Source of the DNA: an uncultured Rhizobiaceae group bacterium
Lineage (GTDB): Bacteria > Pseudomonadota > Alphaproteobacteria > Rhizobiales > Rhizobiaceae
Direction of reading: 5' to 3'
Length of the DNA stretch: 64,000 bases
Assembly: GCA_947501445.1 (NCBI GenBank)
Contig: CANMVS010000009.1
Coordinates: 62,001-126,000, forward strand
Numbering within the stretch: the first letter of the stretch is position 1; each line of letters starts with the position of its first letter. A program made the translations under genes and the position numbers. Of the stretch, positions 62,970-64,000 are shown piece after piece. Under the pieces are notes generated by a model. It was given only the letters and a program-made list of their open reading frames with translations, searched no databases and had not been told where the DNA came from.

Positions 62970-64000
62970 TAAGCAGCCAAACGAGCGCCGCACCAGCCAG
63001 CAACAGGAACGGGATCATCGCAAGATTGACAGCGTTCCAGCCGGCAACAGGCGTTCCGCCAGAACAATTCATCAATCCTCCTGAAGCAAGACTTGCCAGA
63101 GTCACGCAGCCGAAAACCATCATATCATTCAATCCCTGTGCACGTCCGCGTTCATTCGGTGCATAGGCTGTTGCCAGGAGGTTGGTTGCACCCACAAACC
63201 CGAAATTCCAACCGATCCCCAGGAAAATCAGAGCCACATAAAAATTGGTCAGCGTTACACCGGAAAGTGCGACCATGCCTGCTAATGCAAGAATGATCAG
63301 CCCAACCGTGACGATTTTCACTGCACCGAACCGCACGATGAGGTGTCCGGTAAAAAAGGCCGGAATATACATGGCAAGCACATGTGCCGAGACAATGTCA
63401 TTTGCATTTTCATTTGAAAATCCGCAGCCCAACACGGCCAGCGGTGTTGATGTCATTACCAGGTTCATCAACGCATAGCTGACCATTGCGCAGATGATCG
63501 CGACAAGGATTGTTGGGTTGCGCAGCAATTCCATCCGCGTTCTGCCCAAACGCACAGTTTCCCGGGTTGTTTCGGTGTCTTCCTCCCTGGGTAAATCGAG
63601 AAGAAGAAAAAGAAACATGCCAATCAGGTTCATTGCAATGATGGTCAGATATGTCCCGAGAAACGGAACGATTGAAAGATCAAAAACCAGCTTGTTCAGC
63701 TGTGGACCAAAGATTGCCGACAAAAGACCGCCTGCCATGACATATGAGATTGCTTTGGGCCTGAATGCTTCCGAGGCTGCGTCGGCGGCGGCAAACCTGT
63801 AGAAACCCTGTGCCGACATATAGATGCCGGTAAAATACGATCCCAGCAAGAGGACCGTAAAAGATCCGATGTGCAGACCATAGGCAGCGATAGCAGCACC
63901 GATTGCTCCACAGATTGCGCCGATGAAAAAACCGAACTTGCGCCCACGGCGCTGCATAAGCGGTGAAAGCCACGGCGCCGTTGTCATGGAACCAAAGACG
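62878..64000 (-). CDS. MFS transporter (5' end lies outside the window), with a repeat-derived C-terminal tail
   Basis: Frame open to the window edge; at least 374 codons with about ten membrane segments (SFTVLLLGSYFTGIYMSAQG, ILVAIICAMVSYALMNLVM). It resembles drug-efflux-type MFS proteins with the motif NERGRAQGLNDMMVFG near the C-terminal half. The last ~22 residues (SAKPECINKIKGRHRCPVSD plus KT) are encoded by dispersed repeat copy D, which also provides the stop, so the native C-terminus has been replaced or extended. An ATG at 63987 is internal. Confidence 0.88.
   Translation of the reverse strand, partial: VFGSMTTAPWLSPLMQRRGRKFGFFIGAICGAIGAAIAAYGLHIGSFTVLLLGSYFTGIYMSAQGFYRFAAADAASEAFRPKAISYVMAGGLLSAIFGPQLNKLVFDLSIVPFLGTYLTIIAMNLIGMFLFLLLDLPREEDTETTRETVRLGRTRMELLRNPTILVAIICAMVSYALMNLVMTSTPLAVLGCGFSNENANDIVSAHVLAMYIPAFFTGHLIVRFGAVKIVTVGLIILALAGMVALSGVTLTNFYVALIFLGIGWNFGFVGATNLLATAYAPNERGRAQGLNDMMVFGCVTLASLASGGLMNCSGGTPVAGWNAVNLAMIPFLLLAGAALVWLLRAIHVLTESAKPECINKIKGRHRCPVSDKT

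Noticed and set aside
1-64000. CRISPR array or rRNA operon
   Set aside because: No regularly spaced short repeats and no rRNA-like sequence were seen; the dispersed ~100-bp repeats are kilobases apart.

Overview
The window is a chromosomal segment of an alphaproteobacterium, most likely Hyphomicrobiales (Rhizobiales). The evidence is the housekeeping order rlpA - dac - tmk - holB - metG - tatD - MBL hydrolase, which is typical of that order, together with many tripartite carboxylate transporters, LysR/GntR/IclR/LacI regulators and moderate GC. No species can be named from the sequence alone.

Layout. (1) 1-3693: the 5' part of a TctA permease gene divergent from a LacI-type regulator, with a clear operator between them; then a YciA-type thioesterase and an unrecognised 261-aa protein. 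(2) About 4093-13556: a mobilizable genomic island at the 3' end of a tRNA-Ser(TGA) gene, bounded by an imperfect ~98-bp direct repeat. It carries a three-gene overlapping mobilization operon (48-aa ORF, MobC-like protein, relaxase), a RES-domain toxin gene broken by an in-frame TAG, a DUF5131 (Gp37/Gp68-like, three-Cys) + TcmP pair, a row of hairpins that could be oriT, a serine recombinase with stop codons near both ends, and an IS481-type element with a frameshifted transposase. (3) 13970-23092: cell-envelope and information-processing housekeeping genes (rlpA, D,D-carboxypeptidase, tmk, holB, metG, tatD, MBL hydrolase, YbaK-like deacylase, alpha/beta hydrolase). (4) 23444-36971: accessory genes: AraC/SDR pair, a decayed ISNCY-type transposase, an AT-rich KAP-like P-loop NTPase, CPT-like kinase, LysE, DinB, a broken cytochrome b561, an ABM/MarR divergent pair with a perfect palindromic operator, a membrane adenylate cyclase, LysR, a pirin remnant and an isochorismatase-family hydrolase. 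(5) 37129-41451: a quinone/oxidant-handling set (glutathionyl-hydroquinone reductase, ABM-TM protein, hemerythrin-like protein), an EEP phosphohydrolase, a VOC protein and a membrane protein. (6) 41896-57510: a large carboxylate uptake and catabolism region: GntR-TctABC, DUF3604 protein, HIBADH-like dehydrogenase, flavin reductase, two-subunit class I fumarase/tartrate-dehydratase-like hydratase, IclR, DUF6282 protein, FAH-family hydrolase and a TAXI-TRAP transporter. (7) 57624-64000: a membrane protein/XRE pair, YdeI-like protein, epoxide hydrolase, WYL regulator, VOC protein, two GNAT proteins and the 3' part of an MFS transporter gene.

Two themes recur. First, decay: single-base lesions (in-frame stops or frameshifts) break the RES gene, the recombinase, both transposases, a cytochrome b561 and a pirin. 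Second, a dispersed ~100-bp repeat with internal dyads occurs between genes in at least five copies (one partial); one copy supplies the 3' end of the MFS coding sequence.

The best candidates for something not well described are the DUF5131-TcmP pair on the island and the carboxylate-catabolic region with DUF3604 and DUF6282. Gene families were recognised by eye; no database search was run.
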